This document shows positions 52,591 to 61,505 of a DNA stretch of 62,758 nucleotides, piece after piece. The notes below the pieces were generated by a model. That model saw nothing but the letters and a program-made list of their open reading frames with translations. It was not told where the DNA came from and did no database searches. Origin of the DNA: an uncultured Victivallales bacterium. Its GTDB lineage: Bacteria > Verrucomicrobiota > Lentisphaeria > Victivallales > UBA1829. The position numbers and the translations under genes were made by a program. Positions within the stretch are counted from its first letter, which is position 1, and each line of letters begins with the position of its first letter. The DNA is taken from positions 1-62,758 of the forward strand of contig CALXRL010000053.1 of assembly GCA_944390735.1 (NCBI GenBank). Direction: 5' to 3'.

Positions 52591-54468
52591 TTATTTCATG
52601 CTCGGGACAATAATGCCTCGCATAATGATCTTCTGACAGAAGATGAACATCAGGAGCGTCGGAATGGAAACCAGCGCCAATGCCGCCATCACCAGTGCGG
52701 AGTTGGAGGCGTTGTTGACCTGAAATTCATACATCCAGACCATGATCGTCCACATTTTGGGATCCTGACAGACAAGAAACGCCCACATGAATCCTCCATA
52801 GGCGCTGTTGAACGCGCCCAGCGCAATCACGGCAAGGATCGGTTTGGACATCGGAAGAGCGATTGCATAGAATTTCCGGAATTCTCCCGCGCCGTCGATA
52901 TCCGCCGCTTCATACAGTTCCGCCGGGATGCTGTCGAAAAATCCTTTCAGAAGAAAGATGGAATAGCCGCTGGCCATGCCGGGCAGAATCAGCGCAAACA
53001 GCGTGTTCAGCAGATTCAGGTCGCGCATCAGGAGGAATCCGGGGATCATTCCCACCTCCGCGGGAAATGCCATCGTCGCCAGAAAGAAAATCAGAAACTT
53101 CACGGAGATGGACTGTTTCCCGCGCGACAGCGAATAGGCCGCCAGCGGATTGACCGTCAGCGCGGTGAAAATGGAACAGAGCACCAGCAGAAGCGTGACC
53201 CATACCGCGCGCGATTTTCCGCCCAGATACTCCAGAACCTCCCGATAGTTCGCAAAAAAGAAGTGGCTCCGCAGATCCTTTTTGTCCCGTTCAAAAAGAT
53301 GACAGTCCTCCAGTTTCAGTGGAAGCGGAATTTCCGAGAAGGAGGCGCAGGGGGTCCCCCATGCGGCCGCAAGGTTTTCCACCGTTCCGTACTGGCTGCG
53401 GAGAAATTCACGGAACTGTTCCTCCGGACCATGGATCTCCACCTCCATGCCGGGAAGACGCTCCTTGAGAAAGTTTCCCCACAGAATCCGCGCACCGGGA
53501 TCGACCGGGACCGTGGTGAAGAACGGCAGACGCTCCGCCTGTTGCGGCACATTCTTGTTCAGAAAGTCCCGCCAGAGCGAAACGGTCGTCTCATTCCGCC
53601 GGATCCGCAGGAGGCGCAGCGGAAGATACGTTTTGACAAAATCATCATAAATGCCCGCCAGTTTGCCGGACCGTTCATATGGAACTTCCGTAAGCGTCCG
53701 ATAACTGCCGCCGATGTGCCTGTTCAATCCGTGAACCGTATTGAATCGGAGCATCAGGTAGCGGAGATAGAATTCCCCGCTGGAAATCAGGGTTTTCCGT
53801 TCCGGCGGAAGCGCTGCGACAAATTCCATGTAATCGTCGTAATCGGGCCGCCTGGACGGCAGCCAGGTTCGTTCATACAGCCGTCCCGGAACGGGAAGAA
53901 TGGTGCGCAGCGTGGTAAACGCCCGCGTCCACTTCTGATTGATCCGATCGACCAGTTCCTTTTCCGAGGTCCGCTCTCCGGCGTACTTCTTCCGCAGGAA
54001 GGCGCGGAACGGCGCGGGATCGTCCGGATAGAGCGGCTCCATCTCCTGCGGAGGGAGGGCCGCTTTGAAATCGTGATAATCCTTGAGAATTCTCCGAACC
54101 GATCCGGGAGCCTTCTGCAGAAGGTTCCGCTCCTTCGAATAGAGCGTGTCCGGAAGATTCTTCTTTCCCCGCAGATCGCTCCAGCCGTAGCAGGATTCCA
54201 GAATTCCGTATCGCGCGGCAAACGCGGTGAAATTGATCTTGCCGTACCGTTCGTACAGGGTTTTCCCCAGCAGTGCGTCGTCGGAGAGGAGGTATTTCGG
54301 AATGAGTCGGAAATCATTGAAATCATATTCGGATGAAACCGATCCCGCCAGCATCAGCCAGAAGGGATAGATCATCGTGACCGAGCCTGCCAGAAGCAGC
54401 GCATACATGGCCCCGATCAGGACCCGCGCTTTCCAGCTGTGACGGCTGACCTGTAAAATAATCGCCAT
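52591..54468 (-). CDS. ABC sugar permease (MalG type) with a ~370-residue extracytoplasmic insertion
   Basis: The protein has 625 residues against about 280 for ordinary MalG-type permeases. The first membrane helix is at about 14-43 and the remaining five are at about 420-610. The cytoplasmic EAA loop is EAADIDGAGEFRKFYAIALP from 520. Between helix 1 and 2, residues 45-418 are soluble and should face the periplasm. This part contains gaplessly alignable 30-residue units at 234-263 and 352-381 (xxxxL...[FY]x-TV-xxL...G....[TS]E[VI]P) and looser copies near 154-192 and 80-107. The unit resembles a GH42 segment. It pairs with the SBP-permease fusion encoded 16 bases upstream. No ATPase gene is in the window. 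Confidence 0.88.
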   Translation of the reverse strand: MAIILQVSRHSWKARVLIGAMYALLLAGSVTMIYPFWLMLAGSVSSEYDFNDFRLIPKYLLSDDALLGKTLYERYGKINFTAFAARYGILESCYGWSDLRGKKNLPDTLYSKERNLLQKAPGSVRRILKDYHDFKAALPPQEMEPLYPDDPAPFRAFLRKKYAGERTSEKELVDRINQKWTRAFTTLRTILPVPGRLYERTWLPSRRPDYDDYMEFVAALPPERKTLISSGEFYLRYLMLRFNTVHGLNRHIGGSYRTLTEVPYERSGKLAGIYDDFVKTYLPLRLLRIRRNETTVSLWRDFLNKNVPQQAERLPFFTTVPVDPGARILWGNFLKERLPGMEVEIHGPEEQFREFLRSQYGTVENLAAAWGTPCASFSEIPLPLKLEDCHLFERDKKDLRSHFFFANYREVLEYLGGKSRAVWVTLLLVLCSIFTALTVNPLAAYSLSRGKQSISVKFLIFFLATMAFPAEVGMIPGFLLMRDLNLLNTLFALILPGMASGYSIFLLKGFFDSIPAELYEAADIDGAGEFRKFYAIALPMSKPILAVIALGAFNSAYGGFMWAFLVCQDPKMWTIMVWMYEFQVNNASNSALVMAALALVSIPTLLMFIFCQKIIMRGIIVPSMK

Positions 54469-54484
54469 AACAGAAATTCTCCTT

Positions 54485-57142
54485 TCAATTTCCCTGAGCT
54501 TTCCGGAATTCGACCTTGGAGAGGATTCGGAGCTGCATGACGGTGAATCCGATCAGCATCAGTCCCAGCACCCATGCCATTGCGGTGGCCATGCCGAACT
54601 TCAGGTAGACAAACGCATTGTACCAGATATCCAGTCCGATGACGCGCGTGGCGTTGTAGGGACCTCCTCCCGTCAGCACAAAGATGTTCTGCATCGCATG
54701 GAACGCTCCGATGAACACTCCCACGAAGTTGATGATAATCAAAGGCTTGAGCATTGGAATGGTGACATATCTGATCTTGGCGAAAAAACCTGCTCCATCC
54801 AGTTCCGCCGCCTCGTACATGTCCGGCGGAATGCTGGTGAGAGCCGCCTGATAGATCAGACTTCCGGACCCGGCGGCCGCCCAGACCGCCGGAAGAATGA
54901 TGCACAGCATCGCCAGACGCGGATCCGAAAGATATTTGAATCCGACCGTCTCAATGCCCAGCAGGGAGGCCGCTTTGATGATGACCGTGTTCAGCAGTCC
55001 GCTCGGGGAGGGATCGTAAAACTCCTTCCACAGGAACATGATGACCAGCGAACTGGTCACCGCGGGAAGATAGAAAATGGTCCGGAACAGGATTTTGAAG
55101 CGCGGAATCTCCGTCAGAAGAAACGCCAGGAAAATCGGCGTGACAAAACCGATCAGGATGGTCAGCCCGACATAGTAGAAGGTCCGCAGCATGCTCAGAT
55201 AAAAATCCGCGCTCCCGAACAGCATGATGAAGTTATCCACTCCGACATACTGATGATTCCCGCTGATCTTGTAATCCTGAAACGCCATCACCGAACCGCG
55301 CAGAAGCGGATAATACTGCCACAGCAGAACCGCACAGACCGCCGGCAGCGCCAGGGCAAACAGCGAATAGGTCCTCAGAAAACTTTTCCTCTGCGACAGA
55401 CCCTCCACTCTGCGGACCTTCGGCGTCATGTTCCGGACAATGAAGAAGATCCCGCTTAAAAACAGAGCAAGCGCGCAGAATACCAGAAGCCAGGCGAGCG
55501 GACGCCAGCGTTTCAGTTCATTTTCCGTCCATCCTTCGAATTTGGCATTTGCATCTCTGGCGCCTTCGTCCAGGAGCGCGTCGATGTCCGCGTGTTCGTC
55601 TTCGAAGATCCTTCCGGTGATATTCGGCGTGGTTTCCATCTGCACTTCCGACCATCCGTTGTTGAATGGTTCCGTATGGAATTTGCTGATCCTGCCCTCG
55701 ATGTTCCGCCACGATTCCGGAAGCGACTGGTAAATGTCCAGATAGCCTGCGGCTTTCAGGAAATCGGGGGGAACGAGTTCGCCTTTTCCTCCGTCCACCA
55801 GCACGGCGGTGCGAAGACGTTCACTCTCTTCGGAGAGAAAAAAGCGGATGACATTCCATGCTTCGCGTTCCTCCTCCTTCGTCCGGTTTTTCTTCCGGGA
55901 GATGGCCAGGATACCCGGCTGACGGTTCGAACAGGACGGGACTCCGGGAGCCGTCGGCATCGGGAAAAATCCGAACTGAGCGGGGGCCAGACCGTACTGT
56001 TCAATGATTGCGATGGTGGAGGCGCGATAGCCCAGAAACATTGCGGCGCGTCCCTCGGCAAGCAGCCGTGTGATGCTGACATCCTCCTCGCCGCTGCTGT
56101 TGTTGACCAGCAGCACGCCGACATAGACATTGCCTTCGGGTCCTTCCCCGGTCAGTTTGAATTTTTTCCCGGTGTAGGGCGAGACCGCCGTTCCGGAATC
56201 GAGCATTTCGCGTGTCAGGTCGAACGGCTTTCCCGTATCGGGATCCTTGACCCAGCGCTGCCAGCGGAGTTTATGGAAGAAACGCATGGCGGCGCGTCCC
56301 TGTTCGCTGTCGAATGCGGCGCGCCAGCGTTCCCGGACTCCGCGCAGGTCGTCTCCGGTAGCGGGATCGCGATCAATCGTTTCCAGCATGGATGCTTCCA
56401 CAATGTTTCCGTTTTTCGGATTGATCTTGTATTTCCGCACCAGCTCCCCGCCGGAGGACCAGATCAGGGGATTGAATCCGAGAACGGAGCCGGAGGAGAG
56501 CTGGAGTCCGGCCTGTCCGCGTTCTTTTCCCGGAACTTCGTTGGGTTTGTAGGTCAGAATCTGGGCGAGGCGGTACAGCTCGTCCCAGTGTTTCGGACAG
56601 ACGTCCGGGTCCAGTCCAGCCTGACGGAAAAAGTCCCGCCGGTAGCTGATGACCTGAAGACTGCCGTTGTAATACGGAAGAGCATAGATCGTATCTCCCT
56701 GCATGCAGGCGATTTTGAATTCCTTCGGAATGTGTTTCCAGGGTTCGTAGGTGATTTCGTCATCGGAAAGTTTTCCGTCCCCGTTCCGGTCTTCGCCGAT
56801 ATAGGAATTCAGCGGCACCATCAGTCCCTGTTCCGAGTACTTCATGCTTTCATGGAAATACATGCTCCACACATCCGGCGCGGTTCCTCCGATGACGCCC
56901 ATCAGTTTGCCCGAGCGCCAGGCCGCTCCGGGAACGGAAAGACGTGTTCCCGGCTGAATTTTCACATTCGGATGCCGCCGCATGTATTCGTCAAACGCGG
57001 CATTGTTGCTCTGCATGGAGAGCGAAAAGGGATTCTCCGTATAAATATCGCAGACCACCGTCCGCGTATCCGAGCCCGCGGAGATGGCGGAGACGAGCAT
57101 CCACAAAAGAACGGCCGCAAGAGTGTTCCATCTCGGTTTCAT
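54485..57142 (-). CDS. Fusion of a sugar-binding protein and a MalF-type ABC permease
   Basis: The 885-residue protein starts at the ATG at 57142 (AAGGAA 8 bases upstream). A signal/anchor (residues 1-22) is followed by a complete SBP_bac_1 sugar-binding protein (about 28-540) with GTAPDVWSMYFHE, ALPYYNGSLQVISYRRDFF and AMFLGYRASTIAII. A connecting membrane helix (546-569) leads to the MalF-type permease (588-885) with its EAA loop EAAELDGAGFFAKIRYVTIP from 777. Residues 118-129 (DRNGDGKLSDDE) form a canonical EF-hand calcium loop. Sugar CUT1 transporters normally have a separate binding protein. The gene overlaps the upstream Gfo/Idh gene by 4 bases and is 16 bases before the second permease. 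Confidence 0.92.
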   Translation of the reverse strand: MKPRWNTLAAVLLWMLVSAISAGSDTRTVVCDIYTENPFSLSMQSNNAAFDEYMRRHPNVKIQPGTRLSVPGAAWRSGKLMGVIGGTAPDVWSMYFHESMKYSEQGLMVPLNSYIGEDRNGDGKLSDDEITYEPWKHIPKEFKIACMQGDTIYALPYYNGSLQVISYRRDFFRQAGLDPDVCPKHWDELYRLAQILTYKPNEVPGKERGQAGLQLSSGSVLGFNPLIWSSGGELVRKYKINPKNGNIVEASMLETIDRDPATGDDLRGVRERWRAAFDSEQGRAAMRFFHKLRWQRWVKDPDTGKPFDLTREMLDSGTAVSPYTGKKFKLTGEGPEGNVYVGVLLVNNSSGEEDVSITRLLAEGRAAMFLGYRASTIAIIEQYGLAPAQFGFFPMPTAPGVPSCSNRQPGILAISRKKNRTKEEEREAWNVIRFFLSEESERLRTAVLVDGGKGELVPPDFLKAAGYLDIYQSLPESWRNIEGRISKFHTEPFNNGWSEVQMETTPNITGRIFEDEHADIDALLDEGARDANAKFEGWTENELKRWRPLAWLLVFCALALFLSGIFFIVRNMTPKVRRVEGLSQRKSFLRTYSLFALALPAVCAVLLWQYYPLLRGSVMAFQDYKISGNHQYVGVDNFIMLFGSADFYLSMLRTFYYVGLTILIGFVTPIFLAFLLTEIPRFKILFRTIFYLPAVTSSLVIMFLWKEFYDPSPSGLLNTVIIKAASLLGIETVGFKYLSDPRLAMLCIILPAVWAAAGSGSLIYQAALTSIPPDMYEAAELDGAGFFAKIRYVTIPMLKPLIIINFVGVFIGAFHAMQNIFVLTGGGPYNATRVIGLDIWYNAFVYLKFGMATAMAWVLGLMLIGFTVMQLRILSKVEFRKAQGN

Positions 57143-58371
57143 ACGACACATTCCTTTCCATGAGAGCACATTCCCCCGTGAAAGACCCGGTAATTCTCCA
57201 ATGGAACCCATTGAGATTCTTCCAGCCAGGGGAATTTTTTCCGGTCAAGGAGCCGTCCCTCCTCCCATGCCGCGACGCACTCCTCGTCGAATCCGCGCAG
57301 TGTCCAGCGGACCTCCCCGTTTTCCGTGCACGGTTCCACCTCCCTGCGGGGCACTTCGACGATCGGGGAGGAATCGTGCGCGGCATTGACCACCAGAGTA
57401 TGCAGGGCGGCCAGTTTCAGATCGCAGCAGAACCCGCGATCCTCTCCCCGGCATGCGCCGAACAGCGCATCCAGCATCCGGTCGCGGAGTTCCACTCCGG
57501 AGGTGTTCTCCTCGACGACGCATTCCGTTCCGATGCGGAAGACGGTCTTGCGGAAACTCCATTCGACCGATCCGCATTCCCCGTCGATTGCGATCCGCAG
57601 TTCGTTTTTCCGTTCCGGCGTGTGCGACGCATAGAAGAAAACGGGGATTCCGCTCGTCGACCGTGCGAGAATGCAGCCGTTGTCCGCACATTCCAGATTC
57701 GGATTCACCCGGAAAAGCTGCGCCCGGACATCTTGAAATTCCGGGATCCTCTCCGGCGGCGCGGCAAACAGCAGCGCCAGATGCAGATAGTGCGCCAGCG
57801 CATTGTTGTAGGGACTGTCCAGAATCCATTTTCCGTTTTTCCGGAGCTTTCCCGCCCACTGATTTCGGTGGTAGTAGGATTCGTTCCGGGGGGCAAGTCC
57901 GATCCCCCGGATCGCTTTGACCGCCCCGAATTCCGGCCGGTGGCAGAACGCGCGGATTTTCCGGACCTGTTCCTGGCACGAAATCTGGAATCCCACCCAT
58001 ACGCGACGGGAGGTTTCTTTCTCCACCTGCTCCATGGCGTGAATCTCCTGAATGACCGCGGCGGGCGGCTTTTCAATAAAGGCGTTCGCGCCTGCCCGCA
58101 TGGCATCCATTGCCATGTCGGCGTGCAGATCGATTCCCGTTGGAATAAAGCAGAGATCCAGCTGGCCCCGCAGGGCGGAAAGCATCGCTTTGTGTGAATC
58201 GAAAATGCGGCAGCCGATGCTTTGCAGGAACGCGCATTTTTCCGCCTCCTCCGCCTGATTGATTACGGTGGCGCCGAGGATCCGGATCTCGGCGCGCTCC
58301 AGACGTCGCCGCAGATCCTCGTAATGCGTGTTGCCGTAACCGGAAATTCCGATGATTGCCGTGTTCAACAT
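57139..58371 (-). CDS. Gfo/Idh/MocA-family oxidoreductase (410 residues)
   Basis: The N-terminal Rossmann domain begins AIIGISGYGNTHYEDL, the EKP motif is in AFIEKPPAAVIQEIHAME, and the C-terminal domain has ILDSPYNNALAHYLHLAL with the expected His. Such enzymes oxidise or epimerise sugars with NAD(P). It is one of two members in the same operon. It lies between the heparinase-like lyase (15-base gap) and the transporter fusion (4-base overlap), so it probably acts on the imported lyase product. Confidence 0.9.
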   Translation of the reverse strand: MLNTAIIGISGYGNTHYEDLRRRLERAEIRILGATVINQAEEAEKCAFLQSIGCRIFDSHKAMLSALRGQLDLCFIPTGIDLHADMAMDAMRAGANAFIEKPPAAVIQEIHAMEQVEKETSRRVWVGFQISCQEQVRKIRAFCHRPEFGAVKAIRGIGLAPRNESYYHRNQWAGKLRKNGKWILDSPYNNALAHYLHLALLFAAPPERIPEFQDVRAQLFRVNPNLECADNGCILARSTSGIPVFFYASHTPERKNELRIAIDGECGSVEWSFRKTVFRIGTECVVEENTSGVELRDRMLDALFGACRGEDRGFCCDLKLAALHTLVVNAAHDSSPIVEVPRREVEPCTENGEVRWTLRGFDEECVAAWEEGRLLDRKKFPWLEESQWVPLENYRVFHGGMCSHGKECVV

Positions 58372-58386
58372 TCTTTCCGTCCGTGT

Positions 58387-61300
58387 TTATCTGCTCAGAT
58401 CAATGGTTTTGCTTGTCATAATCAGGCAGGGATCGCCCACGCTGAATTCCGTGACGGGATAACGCTGCTTGCCGCTTTCCTTCAGAGGTCTTTCGAGTTT
58501 CAATGTGGCGTAGCCGAGCGTTTTTCCCGCGCTGCGGTTCCCTTTGCTTTTGTCCATGGACGCAATCCGGTAGGCCTGCCCGTCGGCGATGAAATTGTTG
58601 CCGGGGAAGATAAACTCATGCGTTCCGCCGGAAAGAAGGGTTATATCCTGCCGGTTCGGCGCAACGGAAACCACGGCAATGACCTTGCGTGCGGAGCGGT
58701 CGAGCTTCAGTTCCGTCCGATTGCCGGGCAGCGCCTTGATTCCCGTGATCTTGTAGGAAGTTGTGCCGGTCCGGTGCTTGACAATCAGGATATTCCCGAC
58801 GGCTTCTTCCGGAATCCGTCCGGATACCGCAACCGTTGCAGGTTTCTCCTCCTGAAGCCATTTTGCCATTCCGGTCGGCAATCCGGCAAGTTTTCCACGG
58901 AAGATGCTGCCTCCGGCAATGGATTTTCCATTCACGGTCAGCGAACGGAGACCGGTGGTTGTCACTTTCCGAAGCGTTCCGTTCCGATCCAGACTCAGAA
59001 GCGCCGCGATTCCGTCAAACTGGATTTTCCCTGCGGAGGTATCCACGGACATTCTGCCGTTGGCATCCGAAAGCAGCAGAATGTCTTTTCCGCTTCCATG
59101 CGAGATTTCCGCCCCATGGGATTTCGGCGACCCGAAAACGTTCAGGCGTCTGATCTCCTTCAGTTCCAGCTTCTCCTTTTCCCGGGCATATTCAAAGACC
59201 GCCATGAAACAGCTTCGCATCGTCTTTTCCGACGGAGCTTTTTCCCGACGCCAGATCACCTTTTTCACCGTGCGGTCCAGAGGATCCCTGTTTTTCGGAC
59301 TGGTATAACGGATCCCGGGGGCGGTTCCCGTATAGAGCGTATTTTTCCCGACCGGATTCGGAAGCAGCGTCGCGCGCAGATGATACTGCCGATTCTGATG
59401 CGGAATCATCCACTGCACTTCGGCATTGCCCCGGAAGGGTCCGGACTCCGGATTCCGGATAAACGGATAGACGTTCTTTTTCTCCGCATTGGCAAAGACT
59501 TTTGTCAGATCGCTTTTTCCGGTGGCTGTCAGCTTCGGGGAAATCACGTTCATTTCCTCCTGAGGGGGATGTTCCGCCTGAACCAGAAGGAAATAATCAT
59601 GACTCTCTTTTCCGCCGTCGACCTCATAAAAATCCACCAGATAGGGCGGCAGTCCCGGACGGGAATTCACAAGAAAGGCGGTCCGCCGGAGGAGCGCGCC
59701 GGGATGACTCCGGTCGGAAAAGCCCTGCATCACCTGCAGATGATCCGTGACTCCCCATGCGGCGGGGCTTCCGCAGGCGCGGTTGTGGTTTTTCCCGTCG
59801 ATCATGACCGTGTTGTGGGCGCCGGATCCGCCTCTCCAGTACTGGATGGGGGCGTTCCGTTCATTCGCAGGGTATGCCGTCGTGTTCAGAAGGACCGCGC
59901 CTTCCGCCCAGTAGAGCAGATTCAGCATATCGTTATGGGAATGACCGTCGTTCAGATTTCCCCAGTTCATGGCGGCGGAGGTGATGGGATGACGGAGTGC
60001 GCCAATCCCCCAGCCGGGATACACATCGCTTTTCTGCTGCGGAGTTTTCGTGACAATTCCCGGACCGGAATCCCCGAATGGAATCGCGCTGCCGTTGGGG
60101 AACACCACTTCCCAATGTTTCTTCCGGGGAAGCACGAGCTCCGGACGCTTCAGAAAACTCGAATCGGGAAACGGCTGATAGCCGCGCTGAAGCGGATCAT
60201 AGCCCGCGGGCGGCTGATAGCCTTCCAGACGTGTCAGCGCATTGGTAAGACCGCCGCTGAGCATGTTCTGGTAGGCAACCGTGGGTTCATGCATCAATCC
60301 GTCGGAATACCAGTAGGTGGAGGCCAGATTCTCCAGTCCGTTCCGTCCCTGGACGGTTTCATAGACCAGATCCGTTCCGCTCATGATGCTCGGCCTGCCG
60401 TTTTTATCCGGAGTGTAGTAGTCCACGATTCGTGCTTCTGGGAAGAGGCGTCCCACCCGGATGCAGTCGGTGAACGCCTGTCCCATCGGATTGGCCATTC
60501 CCCGCCATTGACGGATGAACGGAAGGGTAATTTCGGAAATGATATCTTCCAGCAGAGAACGGTATTCGGCCCGCTCCTCCGCCGAGATCCGGATTCCGCT
60601 TCCCTCGATGTCCCGGTAAATGAGGCAGTAGACGGAGGGAAACACATAGTCCCCGAAATGGCAGAGACGGCCATAGTTGCAGGCATGCGGATATCCCGGT
60701 CGGAAAATCTGTTTGCCTGCTTTTCTCACCATATGCTTCTTGAAAAACTTCGAATAGGCCAGCATGGCATTCAGCTTCTGACGGGCGATGACGGGATCCT
60801 TCTTCCGCGCCTTGAGCACTTCATAATAAATGTGCTGAGCCTTCATGCAGCGGAGAATCGGTTTCCAGTAGAGTCTTGTCCCGTCCGGGAACTGGTGATA
60901 CTCCAGTTTCATCCCTTCGAAAACATCTTCTCCGGTGGTGGGAAGGGTTTTCTCCGAGAACGTGAAACCGCATTCGGCACATTGCAGATGATCCTCCTCA
61001 AACGGAAGAAACGCAATGCACTTCTCCTTTTTGCATTTCGGGCAGGAGAGATGTTTTCCTCTCGCCGGATTCCCCGAGAATGCAAGGACCAGGCCTCCGC
61101 CTGAAAAGTCCGCGAAATGCTGAATCCATTCCGGCGTTCCGAACTTGAATTTCTCCGGAAGACGTCCGAGAGAGACCAGTGCATTGTTTTTAAATGTTGC
61201 TTCCTCTTTCTTTCCCCCCAGTTTATATACGATTCTTATATTCTTATCCGCCTTCCGGTCCCGGAAGTTCTTTCCCGTAAAACGCGGATTGTTCCGGAAC

Positions 61301-61482
61301 TCCAGATAGCTCCCCGCCTTGATCTCCTTCCGGACCTTGTCGGTCAGATCCACCGCTTCCGGACCCTTCCCGTAAATTGCGGAAACAATCTCCAGTCGGG
61401 GCGGAAGAGCTTCCGTTTTTCCATGAAGAATCCAGACCCCGCATAGCAGAGTCAAAACCAGAAACATTCTGATCGAACGCAT
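58387..61482 (-). CDS. Heparinase II/III-like polysaccharide lyase with N-terminal zinc ribbon
   Basis: The 1031-residue secreted protein starts at the ATG at 61482 (AAGGAAAGGA upstream) with a signal peptide (MRSIRMFLVLTLLCGVWILHG). Residues about 28-108 (EIVSAIYGKGPEAVDLT, IRIVYKLGGKKEEATF) resemble the DUF3395-like domain. A zinc ribbon CPKC (147-150) / CAEC (168-171) is placed before the alpha/alpha toroid. The heparinase II/III beta domain has GHSHNDMLNLLYWAEG (H514, H516) and GAHNTVMIDGKNHNR. Relatives cleave uronic-acid-containing glycans. The substrate is not decided by the sequence; the mix with GH172 and the transporter suggests an acidic polysaccharide with unusual furanose branches. 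Confidence 0.82.
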   Translation of the reverse strand: MRSIRMFLVLTLLCGVWILHGKTEALPPRLEIVSAIYGKGPEAVDLTDKVRKEIKAGSYLEFRNNPRFTGKNFRDRKADKNIRIVYKLGGKKEEATFKNNALVSLGRLPEKFKFGTPEWIQHFADFSGGGLVLAFSGNPARGKHLSCPKCKKEKCIAFLPFEEDHLQCAECGFTFSEKTLPTTGEDVFEGMKLEYHQFPDGTRLYWKPILRCMKAQHIYYEVLKARKKDPVIARQKLNAMLAYSKFFKKHMVRKAGKQIFRPGYPHACNYGRLCHFGDYVFPSVYCLIYRDIEGSGIRISAEERAEYRSLLEDIISEITLPFIRQWRGMANPMGQAFTDCIRVGRLFPEARIVDYYTPDKNGRPSIMSGTDLVYETVQGRNGLENLASTYWYSDGLMHEPTVAYQNMLSGGLTNALTRLEGYQPPAGYDPLQRGYQPFPDSSFLKRPELVLPRKKHWEVVFPNGSAIPFGDSGPGIVTKTPQQKSDVYPGWGIGALRHPITSAAMNWGNLNDGHSHNDMLNLLYWAEGAVLLNTTAYPANERNAPIQYWRGGSGAHNTVMIDGKNHNRACGSPAAWGVTDHLQVMQGFSDRSHPGALLRRTAFLVNSRPGLPPYLVDFYEVDGGKESHDYFLLVQAEHPPQEEMNVISPKLTATGKSDLTKVFANAEKKNVYPFIRNPESGPFRGNAEVQWMIPHQNRQYHLRATLLPNPVGKNTLYTGTAPGIRYTSPKNRDPLDRTVKKVIWRREKAPSEKTMRSCFMAVFEYAREKEKLELKEIRRLNVFGSPKSHGAEISHGSGKDILLLSDANGRMSVDTSAGKIQFDGIAALLSLDRNGTLRKVTTTGLRSLTVNGKSIAGGSIFRGKLAGLPTGMAKWLQEEKPATVAVSGRIPEEAVGNILIVKHRTGTTSYKITGIKALPGNRTELKLDRSARKVIAVVSVAPNRQDITLLSGGTHEFIFPGNNFIADGQAYRIASMDKSKGNRSAGKTLGYATLKLERPLKESGKQRYPVTEFSVGDPCLIMTSKTIDLSR

Positions 61483-61505
61483 GTTATTATCCTTTCCTTT
61501 GTTTA

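Noticed and set aside
50542..54336. 1264-codon open frame on the plus strand
   Set aside because: Antisense to the GH123_N-like and permease genes, whose domains are recognisable; the frame has no domain and no ribosome site.
58222..61104. 960-codon open frame on the plus strand
   Set aside because: Antisense to the lyase gene; composition is dominated by Arg, Gly and His with no motif.
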